DNA of 64,000 bases from Paenibacillus sp. 37 (GCF_008386395.1 NZ_CP043761.1:1488001-1552000); one strand, 5' to 3'. Positions 45,809 to 54,808 are shown, counted from the first letter of the stretch. Notes: generated from the letters alone by a model not told the origin. Numbers and translations: made by a program.

Positions 45809-45874
45809 ATACAAGTAGCATATAGTTATTGAGCATTCGAGAATGAATAAAAGCTGAAATATATGCATATCACG

Positions 45875-45901
45875 GCCGGTACCGAGAGGTGCCGGTTTTT
45901 T
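45875..45901 (+). terminator. Terminator after sspH
   Basis: CCGGTACC-GAGA-GGTGCCGG followed by T6. Confidence 0.92.
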
Positions 45902-45995
45902 GGTTTTTACTAATAGGTGTCTGAAACTTCGAAGGAAGCGAGTTTTGAGACATGACTAATCATGCATGTTATATTTCCGCTTGCCTCCTTGGATG

Positions 45996-46024
45996 TTGCG
46001 GGGGAAGAAAGGGACCGATATAAT
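45996..46024 (+). promoter_or_regulatory. Sigma-A promoter of the tsaE operon
   Basis: TTGCGG-N17-TATAAT, about 50 nt before the tsaE start. Confidence 0.75.
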
Positions 46025-46074
46025 AAGGTTCAAAGTGAACTCAGGCGGCTGGACCGCCAAAGGTGGGGCGAATA

Positions 46075-46557
46075 TTGAATCAGACGCACGAGCAGTGGGT
46101 GTATCAATCCCATGGCATTGCAGATACAGAAGCACTTGCTTTCGCACTCGCCAGACAGGCAAACGCCGGCATGGTGATTGCTTTGGATGGTGATTTGGGC
46201 GCGGGAAAAACGGCATTTTCACAGAAATTTGCCTGGCATTTGGGTGTACGTGATGTGGTAAGTAGTCCTACATTCACACTAATCAAGGAGTACGAAGGGC
46301 GTCTACCTTTATATCACATGGATGTATATCGCATATCGCTGGAAGAAGCGGATGAGCTTGGACTTGATGAATATTTCTATGGAGCCGGAGTCAGTCTGGT
46401 GGAGTGGTCGAGTATCATTCCCGAATTGCTGCCGCAAGAGCATTTGCATGTGCAGATTGAAACAACGGGCCTGGAGGATCGAACGATTACACTGGATGGG
46501 TACGGCGAGACTTATGCAGCCATGTGCCGACAGTTCAGACAGAATGGAGTCAAATGA
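46075..46557 (+). CDS. tsaE: tRNA threonylcarbamoyladenosine biosynthesis ATPase
   Basis: P-loop ATPase that drives the TsaB-TsaD-TsaE complex in making t6A37 of ANN-decoding tRNAs. The TTG start 6-7 nt after GGTGGGG gives MNQTHEQW and 160 aa; a GTG at 46063 overlaps that ribosome binding site. Walker A is LDGDLGAGKTAFS (~38-50); TFTLIKEYEG, LYHMDVYRI and VEWSS are the remaining conserved motifs. The stop overlaps tsaB by 4 nt. Confidence 0.95.
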   Translation: MNQTHEQWVYQSHGIADTEALAFALARQANAGMVIALDGDLGAGKTAFSQKFAWHLGVRDVVSSPTFTLIKEYEGRLPLYHMDVYRISLEEADELGLDEYFYGAGVSLVEWSSIIPELLPQEHLHVQIETTGLEDRTITLDGYGETYAAMCRQFRQNGVK

Positions 46558-47408
46558 TGATGGAATATTTACAAAAAGAGCCGCGTCAGCGGTTTTTGGC
46601 GTTGGATACATCCACCGCAGTGATGGCAGCTGCGATGATGGAAGATCATGCGCTTCTGGAAGAACGCAATGAACGGGCTGAGCGTAACCATTCGGTACAC
46701 GTTGTACCGGTGATGGAGCAGCTGCTGGCCGCCAGCAACACACAGCCTGGGCAACTTGACGGCATTGCCGTTGGCCTTGGCCCAGGCTCGTACACGGGCA
46801 TCCGCATTGCGGTGACCGCGGCGAAGACACTGGCCTGGGCGTGGGACATCCCCGTAGCCGGGGTGTCCAGCCTTCAGGCCCTCGCCTGGGGCGGCTGGCA
46901 CAGCGGCCTAGCCGCCAAGGCAGAAGCTGCGGCAGAGGAAGCCGCAGCAGGGGCTTGCGGAACGCCATCCGCGGACCAGGGCAGCACAGGTGCTGCCCCT
47001 GTCCACTGGATCGTTCCGCTTGTGGATGCACGGCGCGGTCAAGCGTGCACCGCGCTGTTTGCCTCCGCCGGGAGCGATGCGCCCCGGCGTTTGGCGCCTG
47101 ATGCCATCCGCAAGATGGACGGATGGCTGGAAGCCCTCGCCGCCCGCATGGCGGAGGCGGCGCCGGAAGAGCGGCCCGCAGCCGTCTGGATCGTCGGCGA
47201 GACGGGCCCTCATGCTGCGGCAGCCGCGGAGCTTCGCTGCCCCGCAGGAACGGCACTCCAGCTCGTACCTTATGAGCTGGAAGGCCGCTGGGTTGGGCGC
47301 CTTGGCGCCGCCGCGCTGCTTGCAGGTCAGCGTGATGACGTGCATGCATTGGTGCCGAACTACACCCAGTTGTCTGAAGCGGAAGCCAATCTGCTGCGCA
47401 AAGGCTAA
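46554..47408 (+). CDS. tsaB: tRNA threonylcarbamoyladenosine complex subunit (inactive ASKHA partner)
   Basis: 284 aa from the first of three ATGs overlapping the tsaE stop. LALDTSTAVMAAAMM, RNHSVHVVPVMEQLL and GLGPGSYTGIRIAVTAAKTLAW are typical TsaB motifs. It dimerises with TsaD. Residues ~100-255, encoded by ~46840-47330, are unusually Ala/Arg-rich with very GC-rich codons (e.g. long GCC/GCG runs) compared with the flanking genes, and the protein is ~50 residues longer than E. coli TsaB. Confidence 0.93.
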   Translation: MMMEYLQKEPRQRFLALDTSTAVMAAAMMEDHALLEERNERAERNHSVHVVPVMEQLLAASNTQPGQLDGIAVGLGPGSYTGIRIAVTAAKTLAWAWDIPVAGVSSLQALAWGGWHSGLAAKAEAAAEEAAAGACGTPSADQGSTGAAPVHWIVPLVDARRGQACTALFASAGSDAPRRLAPDAIRKMDGWLEALAARMAEAAPEERPAAVWIVGETGPHAAAAAELRCPAGTALQLVPYELEGRWVGRLGAAALLAGQRDDVHALVPNYTQLSEAEANLLRKG

Positions 47409-47410
47409 AA

Positions 47411-47627
47411 GAGGTTGTTCAAAAAGTCCGCTTTTGATTACGAAGGATACCTGGTGGCATCATCAGCATCGAATATGGAATTCAGCCGAAATAAGCGGGG
47501 GGCTTACGAAGTATGTTTCCTTTGGAAACATTGTAGTTGCTCACGTAGTTTTCCTACGCTCCGCTACTCCATTTCTAGCTTCATCCCATCTTCTCGGTAC
47601 TGAAAACCGGTCTTTTTGAACACGCAC
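47411..47627. mobile_element. MITE-like element, full copy 1
   Basis: About 217 bp starting GAGGTTGTTCAAAAAG and ending CTTTTTGAACACGCAC, with imperfect terminal inverted repeats of ~35 bp (GTTCAAAAAG-n-CCG-n-TTTT...TACG) and internal palindromes (GTAG...CTAC, TTTCC/GGAAA). No coding capacity. It is ~90% identical by eye to the copy after tsaD. Confidence 0.85.
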
Positions 47628-47646
47628 TAAAGGGGAGGGGAAGCAG

Positions 47647-48168
47647 ATGGACAATGTGGCGAATAATAAGCAGGAAGCAACGCTTCAGTTCAGGTTCATG
47701 ACACTCGCGGATATTCCCGATGTGATGGAGATTGAACATGAGGCCTTTACCCTGCCCTGGACGGAAGAAGCATTTCAAAATGAATTGACACACAATCATT
47801 TTGCTAAATATATGGTGATGGAATTAGAAGGAAAAGCCATTGGCTATGCAGGTATGTGGACCATCATGGATGAAGCCCATATTACCAATATTGCAGTCAG
47901 AGGCGCGTATCGTGGACGCAAGCTTGGTGAAAAGTTACTGGATGAATTAATGAGTACAGCGGCTTATCTCGGGATGGAACGAATGACGCTGGAGGTAAGA
48001 GTCTCGAACAGCATTGCTCAGCGTTTATATCAGAAAAAAGGGTTTGAATCGGCGGGTCTTCGTAAAGGGTATTACTCCGATAATGGGGAAGATGCGATGA
48101 TTATGTGGGCGAACTTGCCGTCTGCAGGCCGGAGCGGCGAAGAGGAAGGAAGCGTACTGGATTCATGA
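47647..48168 (+). CDS. rimI: Ribosomal-protein-alanine N-acetyltransferase
   Basis: GNAT-family enzyme, 173 aa, RBS GGGGAGGGG. The acetyl-CoA binding motif reads VRGAYRGRKLGEKLLDEL (~91-108), preceded by DIPDVMEIEHEAFTLPWTEEAF at the N-terminus and followed by LEVRVSNSIAQRLYQKKGFES and YYSDNGEDAMIMW, all RimI features. It acetylates the N-terminal alanine of ribosomal protein S18 in E. coli. The tsaB-rimI-tsaD order is conserved in Bacilli; here a MITE separates it from tsaB. Confidence 0.94.
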   Translation: MDNVANNKQEATLQFRFMTLADIPDVMEIEHEAFTLPWTEEAFQNELTHNHFAKYMVMELEGKAIGYAGMWTIMDEAHITNIAVRGAYRGRKLGEKLLDELMSTAAYLGMERMTLEVRVSNSIAQRLYQKKGFESAGLRKGYYSDNGEDAMIMWANLPSAGRSGEEEGSVLDS

Positions 48169-49220
48169 ACGAACTTAATGAAAAAATAAATTCTGCACCA
48201 TCCTACATTTTGGCGGTGGAGACAAGCTGTGATGAAACATCGGTAGCTGTTGTTAAGGATGGGAGAGAAGTGCTGTCCAATCTGATCTCAAGTCAGATCG
48301 AGACGCATAAGGCATTTGGTGGAGTGGTACCTGAAGTGGCTTCACGCAAACACGTTGAAGTCATTACGTTGATGCTGGAACAAGCGATCGAACAGTCCGG
48401 CATTCGTCCACGTGATCTAAGTGCAATCGCCGTAACACAGGGGCCTGGGCTTGTCGGAGCACTGCTGGTGGGTATCGTTGCGGCCAAAACGATGGCGATG
48501 GCACTGGGCAAACCACTCATTGGCACACATCATATTGCGGGGCATATCTATGCCAACCGACTTACTCATGAACTGCAATATCCAGCGATGGCACTGGTCG
48601 TATCCGGTGGACATACAGAACTCGTGCATATGGAATCCGAGGGCAAGTTCAAACTGATTGGTCGTACACGTGATGATGCCGTAGGCGAAGCGTATGACAA
48701 AGTAGCACGTGCATTGGGTTGTCCTTATCCGGGTGGCCCGCATGTGGACCGGATGGCGTCTGAAGCGGAGGATGTAGTGCCATTACCACGGGTATGGCTG
48801 GAAGCGGGTTCGTACGATTTCAGTCTCAGTGGTCTGAAGTCTGCTGTACTGAATGTGCTCAATCAGGCCAAAATGCGCGGAGAAACCTTGGAGCCGTCTG
48901 CGGTTGCACGTGGTTTCCAGGAAGCTGTTGTTGAAGTGTTGGTGGAAAAAGCCGTTAGAGCAGTTCGTGAATATGGTTCACGACAACTGTTATTATGCGG
49001 TGGTGTTGCAGCTAACCGGGGGTTACGCTCGGCATTACAGGAGCGATGCACGAAGGAAGGGCTTGAACTGTTAATCCCGCCAATGGAATATTGTACGGAT
49101 AACGCGGCCATGATAGGAGCGGCTGCATATCTGAAATGGCAGCGGGGAGAAATTGCTGAATTTGATGCGAAGGCAGATCCAGGACTTTCCTTGGAGGAAT
49201 GGTCCGTTCAGTCCTTATAG
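48165..49220 (+). CDS. tsaD: tRNA N6-adenosine threonylcarbamoyltransferase
   Basis: Catalytic subunit for t6A formation. 351 aa from the ATG that overlaps the rimI stop by 4 nt. ASKHA motifs: LAVETSCDETSVAVV, EVASRKHVE, TQGPGLVGALLVG, HHIAGHIYAN (Fe/Zn-binding HxxxH), VVSGGHTELV, GEAYDKVARALGCPYPGGP, GGVAANRGLR and CTDNAAMIG. All normal. A second MITE copy abuts its stop codon. Confidence 0.96.
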   Translation: MNELNEKINSAPSYILAVETSCDETSVAVVKDGREVLSNLISSQIETHKAFGGVVPEVASRKHVEVITLMLEQAIEQSGIRPRDLSAIAVTQGPGLVGALLVGIVAAKTMAMALGKPLIGTHHIAGHIYANRLTHELQYPAMALVVSGGHTELVHMESEGKFKLIGRTRDDAVGEAYDKVARALGCPYPGGPHVDRMASEAEDVVPLPRVWLEAGSYDFSLSGLKSAVLNVLNQAKMRGETLEPSAVARGFQEAVVEVLVEKAVRAVREYGSRQLLLCGGVAANRGLRSALQERCTKEGLELLIPPMEYCTDNAAMIGAAAYLKWQRGEIAEFDAKADPGLSLEEWSVQSL

Positions 49221-49438
49221 AGGTTGTTCAAAAAGCCCGCTTTTGATTACGAATGATGCCTAGCGGCATCATCAGCATCGAAGATGGAATTCAGCCGAAA
49301 TGAAGGGGGAGGCTTACGAAGTATGTTTCCTTCGGAAACATTGTAGTTGCTCACGTAGTTTTGACTACGCTCCGCTACTCCATTTCTAGCTTCATCCCAT
49401 CTTCTCGGTACTGAAAACCGATCTTTTTGAACACGCAC
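49220..49438. mobile_element. MITE-like element, full copy 2
   Basis: About 219 bp, same orientation and ends as copy 1. Contains a perfect GATGCC-TAGC-GGCATC hairpin (49255-49270). Its left end is joined directly to the tsaD stop codon. Confidence 0.85.
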
Positions 49439-49454
49439 TTATAGTTTATATAAA

Positions 49455-49505
49455 CAGGCTGTTTGAGATTAAGAGTTGACAGCCTGCATGTGAAGAATGT
49501 ATATT
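49455..49505 (+). promoter_or_regulatory. Promoter of the T-box/leuA unit with palindrome
   Basis: TTGACA-N18-TATATT (49476-49505). An 8-bp inverted repeat CAGGCTGT-N16-ACAGCCTG (49455-49486) overlaps the -35 and could be an operator. Confidence 0.65.
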
Positions 49506-49551
49506 AGTTACAAATTTAAACAGGAAGTTATTTTCCTGAACTGATAAACGC

Positions 49552-49932
49552 GATGAACAGGAATAGTAAGGTCAATCCCGGTCTTAGAGAGCTGCGGTAT
49601 GGTGCAACGCAGTCGAAGGAAACCTGAAACTCACCTGGAAGCGGAACGATGGAACACGGTGACTCCCTGGGAGAATCCGAAGGCCGATCATGGCCCAAAG
49701 TACATGGTTACGGGTTGCCTCCGTGAATGGGCCGTTGTTGGTAGGACCGTTATTACAAGGATCAACTGACGATAACTGAGGGGGCTTTCAGGCTGCTTCA
49801 AGTGATCCGGATATGCGAAAGCATTCAGGGGTTGTCTTGAATGAACAGGAAGGAAGTCAACAAGAGTGGTACCGCGAAGGTGAACAGCCTGTCGTCTCTT
49901 GCATTATTGCATGAGGTGGCAGGCTTTTTTTG
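49552..49932 (+). promoter_or_regulatory. T-box riboswitch 1 (Leu specifier CUC)
   Basis: AGAGAGCTGCGG stem-I motif, specifier CTC at 49630-49632 in the context GAAACTCACC, T-box AAGAGTGGTACCGCG at 49862-49876, and a terminator AGCCTGTCGTCTC / GAGGTGGCAGGCT (49886-49925) with T7. It senses uncharged tRNA-Leu. Confidence 0.92.
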
Positions 49933-49974
49933 ATTTTCAAAATAAAGATGAATGAAGATAGGTCATATTATAAA

Positions 49975-50326
49975 TGTGATGAACGGGAGCAGTAGAACGA
50001 TAAAGCGCTCAGAGAGCTGCGGGGTGGTGCGACGCAGTGGCTGGAATCATTCGAATCTCGCCCGGGAACGGAGTTGTGGAAGCGTGGGGACGATATCAAT
50101 CGTCCAGTTGTCCTGATGGACAACAACATGTGTTACACAGCAACGGTTAACCCCCGTTATAGGGTGTTTCTCCGAATTCCATTGTTGTCGTGCGTGTACG
50201 CACATCCAGCGGATCGGAGACGACGAGGTGGATGGAGTCCGGCGCAAGCCTGGCCCATCAAGCGAGAGTGGTACCGCGGAGGGGATAATAACCCGCCGTC
50301 TCTTATATGAGATGGCGGGTTATTTG
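49975..50326 (+). promoter_or_regulatory. T-box riboswitch 2 (Leu specifier CUC)
   Basis: A second complete T-box in tandem: AGAGAGCTGCGG, specifier CTC at 50057-50059 (GAATCTCGCC), GAGAGTGGTACCGCG at 50264-50278 and terminator AATAACCCGCCgTCTC / GAGAtGGCGGGTTATT (50287-50324). About 310 nt of sequence without a recognisable feature separate it from leuA. Confidence 0.92.
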
Positions 50327-50638
50327 TGTTTGCTGCCGGCAGCAGGGTGGGCATGGGAAGAACCATATGGGGATTGAAAAGTCAGAGGATCAGGGTGTAA
50401 GTCGACGTACACTCTGTCATGAGGGTAAGCGGGATATACAACGAACGAGTAATGAACATTGAACAACAAGTATAGGCACTAAACATTCATCAGGCTTTAA
50501 TGATCACTCAGGACTAAGCTACAAACAACATACGCATTTACAAACAAAATATATAACAACTCGGCGATTAGCGGATGTTCTTGTGGCACGTGGATCGTAA
50601 CGAAACTATTTATAAAAATTTGATGGAGGTTGATGGAT

Positions 50639-52198
50639 ATGACAACAACTAATAACAAACGCATGATTGAAATTTTTGATACAACGCTGCGTGATGGAGA
50701 ACAGGCACCAGGGGCAAGTCTGCAACCCGAGCAAAAGATTGAACTGGCACATCAACTGGCTTCTCTCGGTATCGACGTCATTGAGCCTGGATTCCCGATC
50801 TCCAGTCCAGGTGAGTTCGCGGCGGTTCAGGCGATTTCGAGACAGTTGCAGAACGTGGAGATCTGTGGATTCGCACGTGCGGTCAAAGGTGATATTGATT
50901 CAGCTGTTCAAGCAACAGCGGATGCAGCACGGCGCCGAATTCACCTGTTTATTTCTTCTTCGGATATTCATATTGAGCATCAACTACGCCGTCCGCGCAG
51001 TGAAGTGGTGGCTACCGCTCGTGAGATGGTATCTTATGCACGCCAGTTCACGGACATCGTAGAGTTCACAGCCATGGACGCTGCTCGTACCAAGATGGAC
51101 GATTTGATTGAAATGGTTGAAGTCGCCATTGAAGCTGGAGCGACCATTATTAATCTGCCGGATACGGTCGGTTATGCCCTGCCACATGAGTATGGCGAGA
51201 TGTTCCGCCGGGTGCGTGAGGGCGCAAGAGGCGGCGATCAGGTTCGTTATAGTGCTCACTGTCACAATGATCTGGGCCTGGCCGTAGCCAATAGTTTGGC
51301 TGCGATTGCCAATGGGGCTACCCAGATTGAAGTGACCATCAATGGTATCGGAGAACGGACGGGGAACTGTGCACTGGAAGAGCTGATTATGGCGCTGGAG
51401 ACTCGGGGAGACGCAATTGCTGCAACGACGAACATTAAGCTGAATCAGCTGTATGAGACTTCACGTCAGATCAGCCGTGCGATGCACTTCCCGATTGCGT
51501 ACAACAAACCAGTGGTGGGACGTAATGCATTCCAGCATGAATCCGGCATCCATCAGGATGGTCTGCTGAAGAATCGGAGCACCTATGAGATTATGGACCC
51601 GGAAGCGCTGGGTATCCCACGCAGCATGATTATTCTGGGCAAACACTCCGGTCGTCACGCCCTGAAGGACCGGGTTCGCAAATATGGTTTTGAGCCGGAT
51701 GAGCAGCAGATGGAGCAATTGTATGAGGTATTCAAAGAAACCGCAGACCAGCAAAAAGTGGTCAGTGACGACCAGTTATTACAGATGGTTAGCCAGACCA
51801 TGAATATTCCTGCACAGGACTATGAACTGGTTGAATTGCAGGTGACGGCGGGCAGTATGACGGATCGAATGGCCGCCGTTCGCATTCGCACAAGCGCTGG
51901 AGAACATTCTTACTCTGCTGTTGGCGGTGGACCCGTGGATGCAACCATCCGTGCGATTGGTCAAAGTATTTCCGATGATATTGCATTTGTAGATATGGAG
52001 ATGCATGCCTTGAGTGGTGGAGAGGGTGCAAGTGCAGAAGCTGTAGTTACCGTGGAGCGTGCAGGACGTGAGTTCCGGGGAACAGCAACACATAATGATA
52101 TCGTCATGGCTGCCGGTTTGGCTTATGTAGCGGCTTGTAATGCTGCTGGGCTTAAGGCGGAGTCTTCCGAACAGCATGAACAAGAAGCACATGCGTAA
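50639..52198 (+). CDS. leuA: 2-isopropylmalate synthase
   Basis: First committed step of leucine synthesis: acetyl-CoA + 2-ketoisovalerate. 519 aa from the ATG 9 nt after GGAGG. The HMGL-like catalytic barrel has FDTTLRDGEQAPG (~13-25), SAHCHNDLG (metal-binding His) and GNCALEELIMAL; the C-terminal leucine-binding regulatory domain (~390-510) is present, with GGGPVDATIRAI. Two Leu T-boxes control it, so it responds to leucyl-tRNA as well as to leucine feedback. It stands alone, without other leu genes. Confidence 0.96.
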   Translation: MTTTNNKRMIEIFDTTLRDGEQAPGASLQPEQKIELAHQLASLGIDVIEPGFPISSPGEFAAVQAISRQLQNVEICGFARAVKGDIDSAVQATADAARRRIHLFISSSDIHIEHQLRRPRSEVVATAREMVSYARQFTDIVEFTAMDAARTKMDDLIEMVEVAIEAGATIINLPDTVGYALPHEYGEMFRRVREGARGGDQVRYSAHCHNDLGLAVANSLAAIANGATQIEVTINGIGERTGNCALEELIMALETRGDAIAATTNIKLNQLYETSRQISRAMHFPIAYNKPVVGRNAFQHESGIHQDGLLKNRSTYEIMDPEALGIPRSMIILGKHSGRHALKDRVRKYGFEPDEQQMEQLYEVFKETADQQKVVSDDQLLQMVSQTMNIPAQDYELVELQVTAGSMTDRMAAVRIRTSAGEHSYSAVGGGPVDATIRAIGQSISDDIAFVDMEMHALSGGEGASAEAVVTVERAGREFRGTATHNDIVMAAGLAYVAACNAAGLKAESSEQHEQEAHA

Positions 52199-52288
52199 AA
52201 CATCTTTTGCCAGATCGCATCTACAGCGGCAATAGTAGCAATTGCAATTTGATTTAAATATGCATGGCATATAGTAAATAAATGACGG

Positions 52289-52320
52289 GCAGGCCTTGAA
52301 TGACAAAGGTCTGCTTTTGT
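52289..52320 (+). terminator. Terminator after leuA
   Basis: GCAGGCCTT / AAGGTCTGC stem with TTTTGTCTT tail. Confidence 0.8.
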
Positions 52321-52378
52321 CTTATTATGGAGGAACATTGAGGAGTGAAAGGATGCATTTGTCAAGGTGTGACTATAG

Positions 52379-52606
52379 TTATCCACATATCCAGTAAAAA
52401 TTGTGGGTAACTAGGATAAAGCCAAACCAGTATAGTTTTCGAAAGGAAAAGGGTTTAGGGGATAGAATGACTCTTTACTATCCACAAAGTTGTGGATAAA
52501 GTGGATAACTTGGTGGATAAATATGGTTTTTGTGTACAAAAGGCTATTCTACCGCTGTATAATTAAGCTTATTAATGTGCTTGCTATCTTGCTTTCTTGT
52601 GGATAA
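52379..52606. other. DnaA-box cluster
   Basis: Within 230 bp: three perfect boxes (TTATCCACA at 52379-52387 on plus; TGTGGATAA at 52491-52499 and 52598-52606 on minus) and four with one mismatch (52402-52410, 52478-52486, 52500-52508, 52512-52520). The region is AT-rich and has no gene. It is not oriC since dnaA/dnaN are absent. Confidence 0.85.
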
Positions 52607-52756
52607 GTGTGAGGGGCAGATGGATAAAAATATTTCTCTTCATTCGAGTAAATTTGACAAAAGTCAAAACAGCTCCCCTAACCTCCCTATGTTAGAGTTC
52701 AATCTCAAGGAACATAAAGAACATAAGGTGCATAGCTTCAATACTCATCCTCAACA

Positions 52757-52790
52757 AACAAAAGCTGATCCCAATAAGGAATCAGCCGGT
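52757..52790 (-). terminator. Terminator after the ABC-F gene
   Basis: Minus-strand GCTGATTCC / GGGATCAGC stem followed by TTTTG. Confidence 0.7.
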
Positions 52791-52849
52791 GGTACAACTA
52801 TACTTGCATGGAGCCGATCAAGCCATGATCTGAGTCTGTACTATTCGTA

Positions 52850-54808
52850 CTATTCCATAGCTAGTTCTTCCCAGTCCTCGTATGCCTTGGTGAGTTCTGC
52901 TTTGTGTTCCTCCGATTGTTGCTGGAGTTCTTGCAGCTTCATATAATCCTGATAGATTTCAGGCAGAGCCATCTGTGTCTCAAGTTCGGTAATCTTCGTT
53001 TCCAACTCCGCAATCTGTTGTTCCAGAGCTTCCTGCTTGCGTTGCCGGTTACGCTCTTCACGCTTCGCCTGTTTTTCCGCTTCGAATGAAGCCGCTCCGG
53101 ATTTTTCGGTTGTGGCTGTGTTCAGATCGGATTTGGACGAGTTCTTGGACGAAGCCTGACGTGCCTCAGCAGCTTCACGTGCGATGTCCTCAAGCTCCTG
53201 TTTTTTCTCCACATAATCATCATAATTTCCGAGATAGTGTTCCGTTCCACCTGGATGAAGCTCGACAATGCGTTCAGCCATTTTGTTGAGGAAGTACCGG
53301 TCATGGGAGATGAATAGCAGGGTGCCTTCATAATCCATTAATGCCGCTTCCAGCACTTCTTTGGCAAACAGGTCGAGATGGTTCGTAGGCTCATCCAGAA
53401 TGAGCATGTTGGCTTCCTTCAGCATCAGCTTGGAGAGAGAGACACGTGCTTTCTCACCGCCGCTGAGGGAGGAAATTTTCTTGAGCACATCGTCACCGCT
53501 GAACAAAAAGTTCCCCAGTACGGTCCGAATGCGTGCTTCTTCCATCCCGGGATAGGCACTCCACAGTTCTTCCAGAACCGTGTTGGACGGATTGAGCCCA
53601 GTCTGTTCCTGATCATAATAGCCGATCTGCACTTTTGTTCCCCATTGGATCTCCCCGGTCACCGGACGTAAACTTCCAGTGAGGCACTTCAGCATGGTGG
53701 ATTTACCTATACCGTTTGGACCAATCAGAGCAACCGTTTCCCCGCGCCGCAGATCGAAGGATACGTTGCGGAACAAAGGAGAAGCCTCGTCATAAGCGAC
53801 GGACAGCTGATCCACTCGAAGCACTTCCTTGCCTGACATCACGGCAGTTTCGAAGGAAAAATGGGCTTTTTTCAGATCTCCCATCGGTTTATCAAGCCGC
53901 TCCATTTTGTCGAGGGCTTTGCGGCGACTTTGAGCGCGTTTGGTCGTCGACGCACGGACAATATTTTTCTGAACAAAATCTTCCATCTTGGAGATTTCAC
54001 CCTGTTGTTTCTCATATTGCTTCATCTGAGTTTCATACTCGGCAGCTTTGAGCTCCATATAACGGCTGTAATTGCCCGTATATTTTTTGGAGCGGTGACG
54101 TTCGATCTCAACGATGGTTGTTACGAGTCGATCAAGGAAGTACCGGTCGTGGGATACCACGAGCAGTGCGCCTGAATAACCTCTCAGATAATCTTCCAAC
54201 CAAGTAAGGGTGGCGATATCGAGATAGTTGGTAGGCTCGTCCAGCATGAGCAGGTCGGGTGCCTGAAGCAAAATACGAGCAAGGGCAAGGCGTGTCTTCT
54301 GCCCGCCGCTCAGAGTAGCAATGGGGGTGTCTGGCGAAAATTCGCCGAATCCCATCCCGTGCAGTACGCTGCGAATACGGGTTTCCATTTCATAACCGCC
54401 ATGGTCCTTGAACCAATCGGAGCGTTTCGCATAACGTTCCAGCAGGTCAGCATACTTTTTCTCATCTTCCATCTGGGCAGGGTCGGCAATATCGCGTTCC
54501 ATCTGACGCAAATCAGCTTCAGCCTGTGTCAGGTGAGCGAAGACGTTCATCATTTCTTCCCAGATGTTACGGTCGGATTGCAGCCCGCTGTTCTGAGCGA
54601 GGTAACCGAGCGTTGTTTCTTTGGACTTGAAAATCTGTCCTCCGTCATAGGACATTTCACCGGCTACAATTTTGAGCAAAGTGGATTTCCCTGCACCGTT
54701 TACGCCAACGAGGCCGATGCGCTCGCGTTCTAATATTTGTAAGTTCACGCCGTCCAGGATTGGATCGACACCAAAACGTTTGATAATTCCGGATACTTGC
54801 AGCAGCAT
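52850..54808 (-). CDS. ydiF: ABC-F family ATPase (YdiF-like)
   Basis: 652 aa from the ATG (MLLQVSG) about 11 nt after GGAGGA. Two ABC domains without membrane segments: Walker A GVNGAGKSTLLK (~35), signature LSGGQKTRLALA and LLMLDEPTNYLD; then Walker A GPNGIGKSTMLK (~360), LSGGEKARVSLS and MLILDEPTNHLD. A charged linker lies between them and a ~110-residue Glu/Gln/Lys coiled-coil is at the C-terminus. ABC-F proteins act on the ribosome (translation factors or resistance). It runs opposite to its neighbours. Confidence 0.95.
   Translation of the reverse strand: MLLQVSGIIKRFGVDPILDGVNLQILERERIGLVGVNGAGKSTLLKIVAGEMSYDGGQIFKSKETTLGYLAQNSGLQSDRNIWEEMMNVFAHLTQAEADLRQMERDIADPAQMEDEKKYADLLERYAKRSDWFKDHGGYEMETRIRSVLHGMGFGEFSPDTPIATLSGGQKTRLALARILLQAPDLLMLDEPTNYLDIATLTWLEDYLRGYSGALLVVSHDRYFLDRLVTTIVEIERHRSKKYTGNYSRYMELKAAEYETQMKQYEKQQGEISKMEDFVQKNIVRASTTKRAQSRRKALDKMERLDKPMGDLKKAHFSFETAVMSGKEVLRVDQLSVAYDEASPLFRNVSFDLRRGETVALIGPNGIGKSTMLKCLTGSLRPVTGEIQWGTKVQIGYYDQEQTGLNPSNTVLEELWSAYPGMEEARIRTVLGNFLFSGDDVLKKISSLSGGEKARVSLSKLMLKEANMLILDEPTNHLDLFAKEVLEAALMDYEGTLLFISHDRYFLNKMAERIVELHPGGTEHYLGNYDDYVEKKQELEDIAREAAEARQASSKNSSKSDLNTATTEKSGAASFEAEKQAKREERNRQRKQEALEQQIAELETKITELETQMALPEIYQDYMKLQELQQQSEEHKAELTKAYEDWEELAME

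Noticed and set aside
46309..47349. Long antisense ORFs across tsaB
   Set aside because: Result of the GC-rich stretch lacking stop codons on all frames; Pro/Arg/Cys-rich translation without motifs.
47411..49438. Insertion sequence or composite transposon
   Set aside because: The two repeats flank rimI-tsaD, but they are in direct orientation, lack any transposase and enclose only conserved core genes in conserved order.
50074..50310. ORFs within T-box 2
   Set aside because: They lie entirely in a structured T-box leader and lack start signals.
52379..52606. Chromosome origin oriC
   Set aside because: DnaA boxes are present but no dnaA, dnaN, rpmH or similar genes; better explained as a DnaA-box cluster.
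52575..52946. Plus-strand ORF of 123 aa over the DnaA-box cluster
   Set aside because: It overlaps the 3' end of ydiF antisense, runs through DnaA boxes and the ydiF terminator, has no good ribosome binding site, and its low-complexity tail (SSSQ...SCSFI) is the complement of the ABC-F coiled coil.
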